From contig CAZOVB010000042.1 of assembly GCA_964583095.1 (NCBI GenBank), positions 1 to 37,320 of the forward strand: 37,320 nt of DNA, read 5' to 3'. The notes beneath the pieces are model-generated. The model worked only from the letters and a program-made list of their open reading frames with translations, was not told where the DNA came from and did not search any database. Position numbers and translations under genes: made by a program. The DNA comes from CAZOVB01 sp964583095 (GTDB lineage Bacteria; Planctomycetota; Phycisphaerae; SM23-33). Shown in pieces: positions 16,186-24,094 of the stretch. Within the stretch, counting starts at the first letter, position 1. Every line of letters starts with the position of its first letter.

Positions 16186-16494
16186 TCAGTATCCCAGTTG
16201 CGGGGCGACTTCTTCGAGAAGATCCTCGATGGCTTCGCCGCACTGGAGGCCTGACAGATCTGTCATTTGATAGTAGATGCGTTTGCCTTCTCGGCGGTTC
16301 TTGACGATACCACCCATGCGAAGGATTCCGAGGTGTCGAGAAACGCTGGGCTGTGGCATCTTGAGTGTCTTGCACAGTTCCGTAACGTTCTTCTCTTCTG
16401 TTCGGACCAGCAGGAGGATCCTCAGACGTTTTGCGTCGCCCAGAATCCGAAGCAATTGGGTGAAATCTGCCAGTTTCTTATTCTTCTTGCTCAT
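16186..16494 (-). CDS. ArsR-family winged-helix regulator
   Basis: This 102-residue ArsR/SmtB-type repressor has a recognition region of LCKTLKMPQPSVSRHLGILRMGG (about 40-62) and a beta-wing VKNRREGKRIYYQ (about 64-76). A single Cys sits in the recognition helix (TELCKTL, about residue 41), as in some arsenic-sensing members, and another in the C-terminal helix (LQCGEAIEDLL), but no classical CxC metal pair is present, so metal sensing is unproven. No arsenic or metal gene is adjacent. An inverted repeat 80 bp upstream (16574-16605) is a possible operator. Confidence 0.9.
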   Translation of the reverse strand: MSKKNKKLADFTQLLRILGDAKRLRILLLVRTEEKNVTELCKTLKMPQPSVSRHLGILRMGGIVKNRREGKRIYYQMTDLSGLQCGEAIEDLLEEVAPQLGY

Positions 16495-16573
16495 TCAGAC
16501 CGCCTCCATCGGGGTTCATAAGAATGACGTTGCTGTGCCCCGTCCATAAGACGTAGGGTTTTTACCGTACTAA

Positions 16574-16605
16574 GCACACGGGTACAAGAAAAACAATCCG
16601 TGTGC
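16574..16605. promoter_or_regulatory. Inverted repeat upstream of the ArsR gene
   Basis: GCACACGG (16574-16581) and CCGTGTGC (16598-16605) are perfect inverted 8-mers separated by 16 bp of A-rich sequence. They lie 80 bp upstream of the ArsR start codon and could be an operator with half-sites 24 bp apart centre to centre, or a hairpin in a long leader. No T-run follows on either strand in a terminator position. Confidence 0.35.
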
Positions 16606-16721
16606 GAAAAAAAGCATATGCCACCCGGTCGTCTGTGCAGGCCAGGAACCCGCGAAACCATGGGCCGGAAGGGATGTGGGAGCGTGTCGGATTGGAAGGA
16701 CCACGCGGTCCGGGTTGTTAC

Positions 16722-16859
16722 CTAAAGCTGACGATTACGGTACGATCTCCAGAAGATGATCAGGCCAATCAAAAGAAGAAGCGGACCAATCTGCCATACC
16801 TCGAAAATCCAGAAATCTTTCCTGTACCAGGCTTCTGCGAGGAGGAGCGTATAGTCCAT
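16722..16859 (-). CDS. 45-residue single-pass membrane peptide
   Basis: This short minus-strand gene has a perfect AAGGAG 9-10 bp before its ATG (16857-16859) and a TAG stop at 16722-16724. The peptide has an aromatic-rich N-terminus (MDYTLLLAEAWYRKDFWIFE), a Leu/Ile transmembrane helix (about 25-37) and a basic tail (RSYRNRQL), so the C-terminus is probably cytoplasmic by the positive-inside rule. A good promoter (16958-16986) and a 5'-leader hairpin (16911-16946) precede it. I recognise no family; the size and topology are like small subunits of membrane complexes or regulatory peptides. It lies between tRNA-Met and the ArsR gene. Confidence 0.65.
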   Translation of the reverse strand: MDYTLLLAEAWYRKDFWIFEVWQIGPLLLLIGLIIFWRSYRNRQL

Positions 16860-16910
16860 GTTTTTAGTCTCCTTGGGACGGTGGGGCGAACTGAAAACGC
16901 CACGAAATTA

Positions 16911-16946
16911 CAGGTGAATCCACTCGACAATTCGATCTGTCACCTG
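16911..16946 (-). promoter_or_regulatory. Leader hairpin upstream of the 45-residue peptide
   Basis: CAGGTGA (16911-16917) and TCACCTG (16940-16946) are perfect inverted 7-mers, with a further possible GACA/TGTC pair inside. The hairpin lies in the predicted 5' leader, between the promoter and the ribosome site. There is no T-run, so it is not a simple terminator; it could be an operator or an RNA structure. Confidence 0.4.
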
Positions 16947-16957
16947 CGTATCTATAG

Positions 16958-16986
16958 CTTATCCAAAACTCTCAAATGTTTGTCAA
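16958..16986 (-). promoter_or_regulatory. Sigma-70-type promoter of the 45-residue peptide gene
   Basis: On the minus strand a perfect TTGACA (16981-16986) is followed by a 17-bp spacer and GATAAG (16958-16963; 4 of 6 matches). The expected start is near 16951, about 90 bp before the ATG. The promoter begins 13 bp after the tRNA-Met 3' end, so the peptide is probably transcribed separately from the tRNA. Confidence 0.55.
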
Positions 16987-16998
16987 CAGCATTGATAC

Positions 16999-17072
16999 TA
17001 GCGGCGACTGGATTCGAACCAGTGACCCAGGGCTTATGAGTCCCTTGCTCTGACCAACTGAGCTACGCCGCC
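16999..17072 (-). tRNA. tRNA-Met(CAU), elongator-type
   Basis: A 74-nt cloverleaf can be drawn: acceptor GGCGGCG/CGCCGCT (G1-U72 wobble), D-arm GCTC/GAGC, anticodon loop CTCATAA with anticodon CAU, variable loop GGGTC, and T-arm ACTGG-TTCGAAT-CCAGT. The discriminator is A73 and CCA is not encoded. The sequence around GACTCATAA matches elongator tRNA-Met better than initiator tRNA. A tRNA-Ile with lysidine-modified CAU cannot be fully excluded. The anticodon stem has one A31-G39 mismatch. Confidence 0.92.
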
Positions 17073-17215
17073 ACAGCGGAAAATGCGAGATTATCGTCGA
17101 ACGCCCCCTTTTGCAACCCGAAATTCGGAACTCTTTCAAGGAAAACACCTTGTCCCCAGCCCGATTCCCAGGCGAGGCCCTTCCCTCAAGAAGGCATCTG
17201 TGATAGTCTCCTGCC

Positions 17216-18172
17216 ATGGCCCAGCAGAAGCCAAAACCCGTCTACGCACTGGTCGGAACCGACAGCTACCTCCGAGACCGAAACCGGTCCCAGGTCGTGC
17301 AACTGGCCATCGGAGACAGCGATCCGCAAACCTGTCTGACCACCCTTGACGGCGAGGCTGAACTGGCCGAAGTCCTCGACGCCCTGCGCACCGGCGGGCT
17401 GCTGGCCCCGCGCCGGGCCATCATCGTCCGACAGGCAGATGCGTTCATCCGAAAGTACCGAGACTCCCTCGAGAGCTACCTGGAATCCCCCGCTTCGACC
17501 GGCGTGCTGATCCTCCTGGTCGATTCGCTGCCCTCCAACCAACGGATCTACAAGGCCATCAAAAAGGTCGGCGAAATCCGCGACTGCAAGGCCGCCGATG
17601 CCCGCCAGCTGCCGGCCCAACTGTCCGCCATCGCCGAGGATTTCCAGGCCCAACTCGATCGAAAGACAGCCGCCCTGCTGGTCGAGACCGTCGGAACCGA
17701 CCTGGCCCAGTTGGTCCAGGAGGTCCGGAAGCTGGCCACCTATGCAGGCCCCGGTGGCAAGATAACCCCCAGGGAGATCTCGGAGCTGGTCGCCTCTTCA
17801 GCCGGTCCGCAATCCTTCGCACTGACCAATGCCCTGACCGACGGGGACCCCGCCGCTGCCCTCAAAGCCCTTTCTGCCATGCTGGCTACGCGAGGGGAGG
17901 AATTCCGCGCCCTGGGGATGATCGGCTGGCACCTTCGCAAGGCGCTGCGCGGAGCGGATATGCGGGCTTCCGGCGCCTCTGCCTCCCAGATCTGCAACGA
18001 GATCAAACTCCCCCGCTTCCAACAGCAGGCCATGATGGGCCTGCTCAGCCGTCGCAGCGTCGGGCAGTTCCACGAAGACTTCCGGCGCCTTCTCCGGGCC
18101 GACCTGGCCATGAAATCCGGCACCGCGCCGCTGGCAGCCATGCGCGACCTGGTCGTCGCCCTCTGTGTCTGA
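17216..18172 (+). CDS. holA: DNA polymerase III delta subunit
   Basis: This 318-residue clamp-loader subunit opens the beta sliding clamp during loading. Seen: N-terminal PVYALVGTDSYLRDRNRSQV (family start, usually 'lyG.e.fl'), a middle region with VLILLVDSLPSNQRIYKAIKK, and the C-terminal helical domain (SFALTNALTDGDPAAALKALSAML, then IGWHLRKALRGADM) typical of HolA. The length matches the family (about 320-345). The ATG at 17216 is used; the upstream sequence is short and poor in Shine-Dalgarno character. It stands alone on the plus strand, convergent with the helicase gene 20 bp downstream. Confidence 0.88.
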   Translation: MAQQKPKPVYALVGTDSYLRDRNRSQVVQLAIGDSDPQTCLTTLDGEAELAEVLDALRTGGLLAPRRAIIVRQADAFIRKYRDSLESYLESPASTGVLILLVDSLPSNQRIYKAIKKVGEIRDCKAADARQLPAQLSAIAEDFQAQLDRKTAALLVETVGTDLAQLVQEVRKLATYAGPGGKITPREISELVASSAGPQSFALTNALTDGDPAAALKALSAMLATRGEEFRALGMIGWHLRKALRGADMRASGASASQICNEIKLPRFQQQAMMGLLSRRSVGQFHEDFRRLLRADLAMKSGTAPLAAMRDLVVALCV

Positions 18173-18192
18173 AAAACACCTGGCCGGCAAGT

Positions 18193-20166
18193 TCATCCGC
18201 TGTATTCATCGCGGATGACGGTGACCTCGGGCAGGGACTTGAGGAAATTGCGGCCGTAGGACTTGGTGACGATGCGGTGATCCAGAACCACGACCAGGCC
18301 GCTGTCCGAGCCGGAGCGGATCAGGCGCCCGAAGCCCTGCTTGAACAGGATGATCGCTTCGGGAAGCTGGTATTCCGGGAAGGGGTGCCCCCCCTCGGCG
18401 CGGATCGCGTCCAGCCGGGCCTCGGTCAGCGGAGCGTCGGGGACCGCGAAGGGCAGCTTGGTGATGATCACATTGCTAAGCGCCTCGCCGGCGACGTCCA
18501 CCCCCTGCCAGAAGCTCATCGTGCCCAGGAGAATCGCGCGGCTGCACGATTTGAACTCCCGCAGCAGGGCGCTTCGCGAAAGCTCCGAGCCGTGAACCAG
18601 CAGCGTGTAGCCTTGCTCCTGGCAGAAGCCCTCCAGCTCCCGGGCCACCGCCTGGAGCAGCCGATAGCTGGTAAACAACACGAAGCATCGGCCCTGGGTT
18701 TTTTCGGCGTAGTAGCGGATCGCCCCGGCCGAGGCGGGCACGAAACGCTCCTGGTCGTTGGGGTTGCCCAGCTTGCTCTCGACGTGGAGCTTCACCTGCT
18801 TGCGGTAGTCGAAGGGGCTTGCCAGCTGGATCTCCTCTCCCTCCTCCATGCCAAGCCGCCGGCGGATGTAATCGAATCCGTGGTGTCCCCCGCGGGCGGT
18901 GGCCAGGGTCGCGCTGGTGAGCACGGCGGAATGCACCTCCTCGAAGAGAAGCTCCCGGATGATGTTTCCCACGTGAATGGGGGCCGAGGCCAGCGTTGTC
19001 AGATCCCGGTTGCGGAAGCTGCGCGTCTCGATCCAGTAGGCGTGATCTTCGTCTTCCATGGAGATCAGCGATTCGATCGTCGAGGCCAGTTCCCTGCTTC
19101 GCATCTCCAGGCCCAGCAGGTCGGCCTGTTCTTCCTCGTCAAGCTGCTTGCGCAGTCGTTTGCAGGCCGAGGAGACCTCCTCCATGGCCGGTGTAAGAGG
19201 GTTCTCGACCAAATGCGGCTTGCGGATGCGACCGTTGTAGGCCAGGCCAGGCCCGCGGTATCGCGCCAGGGCGTCGAAGAAATCCTCTGTCGCCGAAGAC
19301 GCCCGCCGCACGGCTGAGATGCCCTCGTCGTCGCCCATCAGGGCAAGCAGGCCCCGGTCGGTGTTTTCGTTGTAGAGTTCGTCCAGCAGGTACCGGACGG
19401 CCGCGGAGGTAACGCTCCTGCCGAAGTGGCCGGCCGCGACGCCCTCGAGAGTGTGAGCTTCGTCCAGGACGGCCAGGTCGTATTCGCCCAGGAACTTGGC
19501 CTGGGGCGTGGTCATCGCCAGGTCCGAGAAGAACAGGGCGTGGTTGACCACGACGATGTTGGCCCGCAGCAGGCGCCGCCGGGCTGCGTACAGGAAGCAG
19601 TTGCCCCGCATCGCGCACTGGGCCCCGCCGCACTGGCCCGATTCACTCCGCACCCGGTGCCAGAGCGAGCGGTCCAGGGGGAACTCGATCTCCTGAAGCT
19701 CACCGGTTTCGGTATCCATCGCCCAGTCGGCCAGTTGGTCCAACTGGTCCTGCTGCCGCGGATGCGAGAGCAGCTTGCTGCTGCCCTTGACGGTCTGGCT
19801 CAGGCGCCGCATGCAGAGGTAGTTGCCCCGACCCTTGCCCAGAACGGCGGCAAACTTGAGAGGCAAGACCTCGGCCAGGAAGGGCAGATCCTTGGCGATC
19901 AACTGCTCCTGGAGGGCGATGGTGTAGGTGGAGATCAGCACGCGCTGCTGATGATACGCCGCCTGGAGAATCGCCGGTACCAGGTAGGCGAAGCTCTTGC
20001 CCACGCCGGTTCCGGCCTCGGCCAGCAGGTGCTCGCGATCGGCAAAGGTCCTTTCGACCGCTTTGGCCATCTCCAACTGCTCCGGACGGAACTCGAAGCC
20101 CGGTAGGCTGCCCGCAATAAGCCCCTCGGGGCCCAGGACATCCTCCACGGTCAGACGATCCGCCAT
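18193..20166 (-). CDS. DinG/XPD-like ATP-dependent DNA helicase with iron-sulfur cluster
   Basis: This 657-residue superfamily 2 helicase shows Walker A AEAGTGVGKSFAYLVP (about 47-62), LISTYTIALQEQL (motif Ia), the DEAH box AVLDEAHTLEG, and C-terminal motifs SFWQGVDVAG and FGRLIRSGSDSG (motif VI). Four Cys for a 4Fe-4S cluster are visible: one in GNYLCMRRL, and three in QCGGAQCAMRGNC. This matches DinG/YoaA-type helicases that unwind 5'-to-3' forks, D-loops or R-loops. I chose the ATG at 20164-20166 (MADRLTVEDVL); the open frame before it lies over the upstream membrane-protein gene in another frame and is low-complexity. The start overlaps that gene's end by 16 bp. Confidence 0.92.
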   Translation of the reverse strand: MADRLTVEDVLGPEGLIAGSLPGFEFRPEQLEMAKAVERTFADREHLLAEAGTGVGKSFAYLVPAILQAAYHQQRVLISTYTIALQEQLIAKDLPFLAEVLPLKFAAVLGKGRGNYLCMRRLSQTVKGSSKLLSHPRQQDQLDQLADWAMDTETGELQEIEFPLDRSLWHRVRSESGQCGGAQCAMRGNCFLYAARRRLLRANIVVVNHALFFSDLAMTTPQAKFLGEYDLAVLDEAHTLEGVAAGHFGRSVTSAAVRYLLDELYNENTDRGLLALMGDDEGISAVRRASSATEDFFDALARYRGPGLAYNGRIRKPHLVENPLTPAMEEVSSACKRLRKQLDEEEQADLLGLEMRSRELASTIESLISMEDEDHAYWIETRSFRNRDLTTLASAPIHVGNIIRELLFEEVHSAVLTSATLATARGGHHGFDYIRRRLGMEEGEEIQLASPFDYRKQVKLHVESKLGNPNDQERFVPASAGAIRYYAEKTQGRCFVLFTSYRLLQAVARELEGFCQEQGYTLLVHGSELSRSALLREFKSCSRAILLGTMSFWQGVDVAGEALSNVIITKLPFAVPDAPLTEARLDAIRAEGGHPFPEYQLPEAIILFKQGFGRLIRSGSDSGLVVVLDHRIVTKSYGRNFLKSLPEVTVIRDEYSG

Positions 20167-20648
20167 GCCGCCACCACGTGCTCCGCGACCTGCGGAGGAT
20201 TCTCGAAATGCTCCAGGAACTGGAGGAGGAAGTAGAGCGTCATCGCCACCGTTGCAAAGCCGATCACGGCTGCAACCACGGTGATCAGCCACCGGCCTCG
20301 CACGATGGTCGATGCCATCGACGAGACGATCCGTTCCTTGGCGATGGTGAGCATGGCCAGCATGACGGCGGCCACGGTCAGCCAGACGCTGATGGAATGC
20401 ACTCCGCTGTAGATGAACACGCATCGGGAGACCTGCCTGCCCGACTGGAGGAAGTACTGCCTGGCCCCGTCTGCCTGGAGGAGTTTGCCGTGGATCGCCT
20501 CACCGCCGATGAGCATGTAGCCGATCGCATAGGCCAGGAAGTTGGCCAGGCCCAGCAGGATTACCCAGACGCAGATTCGCGTCTGCCGGTCAATGCCCGG
20601 CGGGGGGGCGTGTGGTTTGGAAGGCCCGGTGGGTGTGTGCAGTCGCAT
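20151..20648 (-). CDS. Three-helix membrane protein of unknown function
   Basis: This 165-residue protein has three clear hydrophobic segments: about 25-49 (ICVWVILLGLANFLAYAIGY), about 80-102 (VHSISVWLTVAAVMLAMLTI) and about 119-145 (WLITVVAAVIGFATVAMTLY). The N-terminus is proline-rich and probably cytoplasmic. I recognise no family. It starts 15 bp after the thiG stop and its end overlaps the helicase start by 16 bp, so it is probably translated from the thiS-thiG message and coupled to the helicase. The pattern of hydrophobic segments and the tight spacing support a real gene. Confidence 0.7.
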   Translation of the reverse strand: MRLHTPTGPSKPHAPPPGIDRQTRICVWVILLGLANFLAYAIGYMLIGGEAIHGKLLQADGARQYFLQSGRQVSRCVFIYSGVHSISVWLTVAAVMLAMLTIAKERIVSSMASTIVRGRWLITVVAAVIGFATVAMTLYFLLQFLEHFENPPQVAEHVVAAWRIV

Positions 20649-20663
20649 CGCCTGGTCCCGGAG

Positions 20664-21482
20664 CTATTCCTGAGCGCCGATAACGCCCTCCAGCGGACTC
20701 GATGCGGTGGCATAGAGTTTGCGAGGGATGCGTCCTGCCCGGCGGGCGAGCAGGCCGGCCTGGAGCGCGTGATTCATCGCCACGGCCATTCGAACCGGAT
20801 CGGCCGCCCCGGCGATGCCGGTATTGAGCAGCACGCCGTCGGCACCGAGCTCCATGGCCACGGTGACATCACTGGCGGTTCCCACGCCGGCATCGACGAT
20901 GATCGGGAAGTCTGCGTTGTCCTGCTTGAGCTGCTCCAGGATGATCCGCAGGTTCCAGGGGTTCAGCACGCCCTGGCCCGAACCGATCGGAGCCCCGGCG
21001 GGCATGACGGCATCGGCCCCGGCCTGCTGGAGTCGCTGGGCCACCACGGGGTCGTCGCTGGTGTAGCACAGGACGGTAAAGCCCTGGCTCTTGAGTTCCT
21101 TGAGGGCCTCGAGCGTGCCGATCGGATCCGGCAGCAGGGTCTTCTTGTCGCCCAGGACCTCCAGCTTGACCCAGCCGGAGCCGGCGTTTTCCAGGCCTTC
21201 GAGCAGTTCGCGCCCGAGCACGGCCGTGCGGATCGCATCGTCGGCATTGAAGCATCCTGCCGTGTTGGGCAGCAGCGTGTACCGCTGGGGATCCAGGAAA
21301 TCCAGGATGCTGCGTCCCTGGTCGTCCTGCATTCGCTCCCTCCGAACGGCTACAGTGACGACCTGGCAACCGCAGGCTTCCAGCGCTTCGGCCATTAGTT
21401 CGTAGGTGGCGTATTTTCCGGTTCCGACAAACAGGCGGTTTTCGACCGAAAACGGTCCGATCTTCATGGCTTCTTCGGGCAT
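20664..21482 (-). CDS. thiG: Thiazole synthase
   Basis: This 272-residue barrel enzyme condenses deoxyxylulose phosphate, dehydroglycine and the ThiS thiocarboxylate into thiazole phosphate. Seen: the family start MKIGPFSVENRLFVGTGKY (6-24), the Schiff-base lysine K106 in GWVKLEVLGD, VMPAGAPIGSGQG (phosphate/substrate loop), PIIVDAGVGTASDV and DGVLLNTGIAGA. I chose the ATG at 21482 because AGGA precedes it by 6 bp. A GTG at 21518 overlapping the thiS stop, and an ATG at 21467, are alternatives. thiS lies immediately upstream. The dehydroglycine-forming ThiH or ThiO is not in this window. Confidence 0.95.
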   Translation of the reverse strand: MPEEAMKIGPFSVENRLFVGTGKYATYELMAEALEACGCQVVTVAVRRERMQDDQGRSILDFLDPQRYTLLPNTAGCFNADDAIRTAVLGRELLEGLENAGSGWVKLEVLGDKKTLLPDPIGTLEALKELKSQGFTVLCYTSDDPVVAQRLQQAGADAVMPAGAPIGSGQGVLNPWNLRIILEQLKQDNADFPIIVDAGVGTASDVTVAMELGADGVLLNTGIAGAADPVRMAVAMNHALQAGLLARRAGRIPRKLYATASSPLEGVIGAQE

Positions 21483-21514
21483 CTCACATCCTGAACTGGC
21501 AAAACGAAGGTTTC

Positions 21515-21715
21515 TCACCCGCCGCCGACGAGCGTGACGATTTCGATTTCATCGCCGTCGGCCAGCGGAGTCTGGTCGTACTGGGCCCGCGGCAGGAGGC
21601 GCCGATTTCTCTCGACAGCCACGCGGCGGGGGTGCAGTTCCATCTCTTCCAGCAGCGCAGCCATGGTGGTTGCCTCCTCAATGCTTCGCGACTGGCCATT
21701 TACCGTTATTTCCAT
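21515..21715 (-). CDS. thiS: Sulfur-carrier protein for thiamine synthesis
   Basis: This 66-residue ubiquitin-fold protein (MEITVNGQSRSI... VAVERNRRLLPR ... GDEIEIVTLVGGG) ends in the di-glycine that is adenylated and thiocarboxylated by ThiF. The end is GGG, one Gly longer than usual. It is first in the thiS-thiG-membrane protein-helicase operon, 18 bp after a predicted transcription start, with only a weak ribosome site. No TPP-riboswitch core is visible upstream. Confidence 0.93.
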   Translation of the reverse strand: MEITVNGQSRSIEEATTMAALLEEMELHPRRVAVERNRRLLPRAQYDQTPLADGDEIEIVTLVGGG

Positions 21716-21739
21716 GGGGGTGCCTCAAGCTCCGGCGGG

Positions 21740-21769
21740 ATTATAGATACTCTCTGCCGGGGCGGTCAA
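21740..21769 (-). promoter_or_regulatory. Sigma-70-type promoter of the thiS operon
   Basis: On the minus strand TTGACC (21764-21769), an 18-bp spacer and a perfect TATAAT (21740-21745) form the best promoter in the window. The expected start near 21733 leaves a leader of only about 18 nt before the thiS ATG, too short for a TPP riboswitch. Confidence 0.65.
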
Positions 21770-21802
21770 CCCGCCGGAGCCGACCGAGCCCTGTCGCACG
21801 GG

Positions 21803-23917
21803 TCAGGGCTTGACCTCCACCCGCGCGGTGAGTCCGACAAAAGCTTCATCGTCCGGCTGGCAGTTACCGGCTGCGATCTCGAATACGCCCGGCTCAATGA
21901 ACCCTCGCCCTTGATCATCGTAGAGCTGGAATTGCTCGGGACGAAGGGTAAAGGAGAATTTTCGGCTCTTGCCGGGCTTGAGCCCTCTTCGCTCAAAGGC
22001 CACCAGTTGCCAGCGCGGAGCGCGGACGCTGGATTCGATATCCCGCAGGTAGACCTGGACCACCTCGTCGCCCTTGCTCTGTCCGGCGTTGGTGACCTTG
22101 ACCGAAACGCCCAGGGGCGCCCCGCGGCGGATCTCCTCGGCCGAGAGCGACAAGCCCTTGTACTCGAAGGTCGTATAGCTGAGCCCATAGCCGAACCGCC
22201 AGAGGGGCTTGCCCTCGAAGAATCGGTAGGTCCGTCCCGTCATCCGATAGTCCTCAAAGGGAGGCAACTGCTGGGCGGACTCGTAGAACGTCACCGGCAG
22301 CCGACCGGCCGGGTTGGTCTTGCCGAAGAGTACGTCGGCTACAGCGCGTCCGCCTTCCTGTCCCGGGTACCAGGCGTGGACGATGGCGGGAATGTTCTGT
22401 TTAGCCCATTGCATGCCGATGGCGCTTCCGCCGGTGGTGACCAGGACGATCGGGACGCCGGTTTCGTGGAGCTTCCGGAGCACCTCCACCTGGACCTCCG
22501 GCAGCGAAATGTCCTCGCGATCTCCCGAGCCTTCGGTTTCGCCCTCTTCGCCCTCCAGGGCCGGGGTAAGGCCCATAAAGGCGATAATCACATCCGGTTT
22601 GCCCGTGTCCCGGAGAATCCATTCCAGCCCGCTTCGTGTCCTTTGCGTAAGGCCGCAACCAGGATCGTACGTGATTCGCGTACCGGCCGAGACCTTCCCC
22701 GCCAGTCCGGCCAGCAGCGTAACGTACCGGTCGGCCGTGCCGTTGTAGTTGCCCTCCAGCACGCGCTGGCCCATGGCGATTTCCCGCGGGCCCACCACCA
22801 GGATGTCCGACAACTCGCTGGAAAGCGGAAGAAGCTGATTCTCGTTCTTCAGCAGCACGATGCTCTCCCGGGCTATCTTCCGAGAAAGCTTGCGATGCTT
22901 CTTGGAGGCGATGACCTTCTCGGGAATCTCCGACCACTCCACCTGCTCGGGAGGATCGAACATCCCCAGCTTCATCCGCGTTCGCATCAAACGCGACAGA
23001 GCCGTGTCGATTGCCCCTTCATCGATCAGGCCGGCCTGGTAGGCCGCCAGCAGGTGCGGATACGTGCAGCCGCAGTTGAGATCACAACCGGCCTTGACCG
23101 CCATGGCCGCCGATTCCGCGGGAGTCCGCGTCACCTTGTGATGGGCGTGAATGTCGTTGATGGCCCAGCAGTCGCTCACCACATGCCCTTGGAACTTCCA
23201 GTCGCCACGGAGGATGTACTTCAGAAGTGTCTCCGATGCGCAACAAGGCTCGTGATTGGTCCGGTTGTAGGCGCCCATGACCGACTCGACCTTCGCCTCG
23301 GTCACCAGGGCCTTGAAGGCCGGAAGATACGTCTCGGACAAATCCCGATGGTCGACCAGGGCATCGAAATGGTGACGATCCGCTTCCGGGCCCGAGTGAA
23401 CCGCGTAATGCTTGGCACAGGCGGCCGTCTTGAGGTGCTCTCCCTCGCCCTGGAGGCCTCGAACAAACGCCTTGCCCATCTCGGCTGTCAGGTAGGGACA
23501 CTCCCCGTAGGTTTCGTGGCCTCGACCCCAGCGGGGATCACGGAAGATATTCACGTTGGGCGACCAGAAGGTCAGCCCCATGTATTGCCGGCAGTTGCCC
23601 ATCGACTGGGCCTTGTGGTACTTGGCCCGGGCTTCGTCGCTGATGGCCTCGGCGACCTGCTCCATCCGGCGGGCATTGAAGGAAGCGGCCATGCCGATTG
23701 CCTGGGGGAAGACCGTGGCGATTCCCGCCCGGGCCACCCCGTGCAGGGCCTCGTTCCACCAGTTGTACTCCGGCAGGCCGAGACGTTCGATTCCCGGGGC
23801 GACATACGACAACTGCGAGACCTTCTCCTCCAGCGTCATGCGGGAGATCAGATCGGCGACGCGATCCTCGAGGGACTGCTCCGGATCCAGATAGATCGGT
23901 TGACTCTCGGCGTGCAT
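21803..23917 (-). CDS. Glycoside hydrolase family 3 (beta-glucosidase/beta-xylosidase-like)
   Basis: This 704-residue, apparently cytoplasmic GH3 enzyme has no signal peptide. Seen: YNWWNEALHGVARAG (51-65), a plant-xylosidase-like start; the conserved KHYA (169-172); the nucleophile D249 in VVSDCWAINDI; the second alpha/beta domain with the acid/base region GLTPALEGEEGE...DREDISLP; PAGRLPVTFY; and a C-terminal fibronectin-III-like domain (about 600-700; GVSVKVTNAGQSKGDEVVQVYL). The length fits compact three-domain GH3 enzymes. AAAGGACC lies 6-9 bp before the ATG. It would hydrolyse short beta-linked oligosaccharides taken up by the cell; glucose versus xylose specificity is not decidable here. 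Confidence 0.93.
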   Translation of the reverse strand: MHAESQPIYLDPEQSLEDRVADLISRMTLEEKVSQLSYVAPGIERLGLPEYNWWNEALHGVARAGIATVFPQAIGMAASFNARRMEQVAEAISDEARAKYHKAQSMGNCRQYMGLTFWSPNVNIFRDPRWGRGHETYGECPYLTAEMGKAFVRGLQGEGEHLKTAACAKHYAVHSGPEADRHHFDALVDHRDLSETYLPAFKALVTEAKVESVMGAYNRTNHEPCCASETLLKYILRGDWKFQGHVVSDCWAINDIHAHHKVTRTPAESAAMAVKAGCDLNCGCTYPHLLAAYQAGLIDEGAIDTALSRLMRTRMKLGMFDPPEQVEWSEIPEKVIASKKHRKLSRKIARESIVLLKNENQLLPLSSELSDILVVGPREIAMGQRVLEGNYNGTADRYVTLLAGLAGKVSAGTRITYDPGCGLTQRTRSGLEWILRDTGKPDVIIAFMGLTPALEGEEGETEGSGDREDISLPEVQVEVLRKLHETGVPIVLVTTGGSAIGMQWAKQNIPAIVHAWYPGQEGGRAVADVLFGKTNPAGRLPVTFYESAQQLPPFEDYRMTGRTYRFFEGKPLWRFGYGLSYTTFEYKGLSLSAEEIRRGAPLGVSVKVTNAGQSKGDEVVQVYLRDIESSVRAPRWQLVAFERRGLKPGKSRKFSFTLRPEQFQLYDDQGRGFIEPGVFEIAAGNCQPDDEAFVGLTARVEVKP

Positions 23918-24094
23918 GGCAGGGTCCTTTCCTTGGCTGGTACATTCGGCGTCTATTCAATCGCCGCCGGGGCGGGTTTGCAATGATGTTCTCCGCTTCC
24001 ATGCCGGCAACGCCTGGGTTTGTGTTCCACAATACCTCCCAATGCGACTACACTTGCCTGAACCCATCCTTGCATGAAGAAAGGAAGACCGCAA

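Noticed and set aside
16602..17039. 145-codon plus-strand frame
   Set aside because: Its end is the antisense of tRNA-Met and its middle is antisense to the better supported 45-residue peptide gene; no ribosome site or domain.
21740..21800. TPP riboswitch before thiS
   Set aside because: The predicted leader is only about 18 nt and no THI-box core is visible.
21787..21810. AGCCCTG/CAGGGCT hairpin as GH3 terminator
   Set aside because: It overlaps the GH3 stop codon and no T-run follows on the minus strand, so it is weak as an intrinsic terminator.
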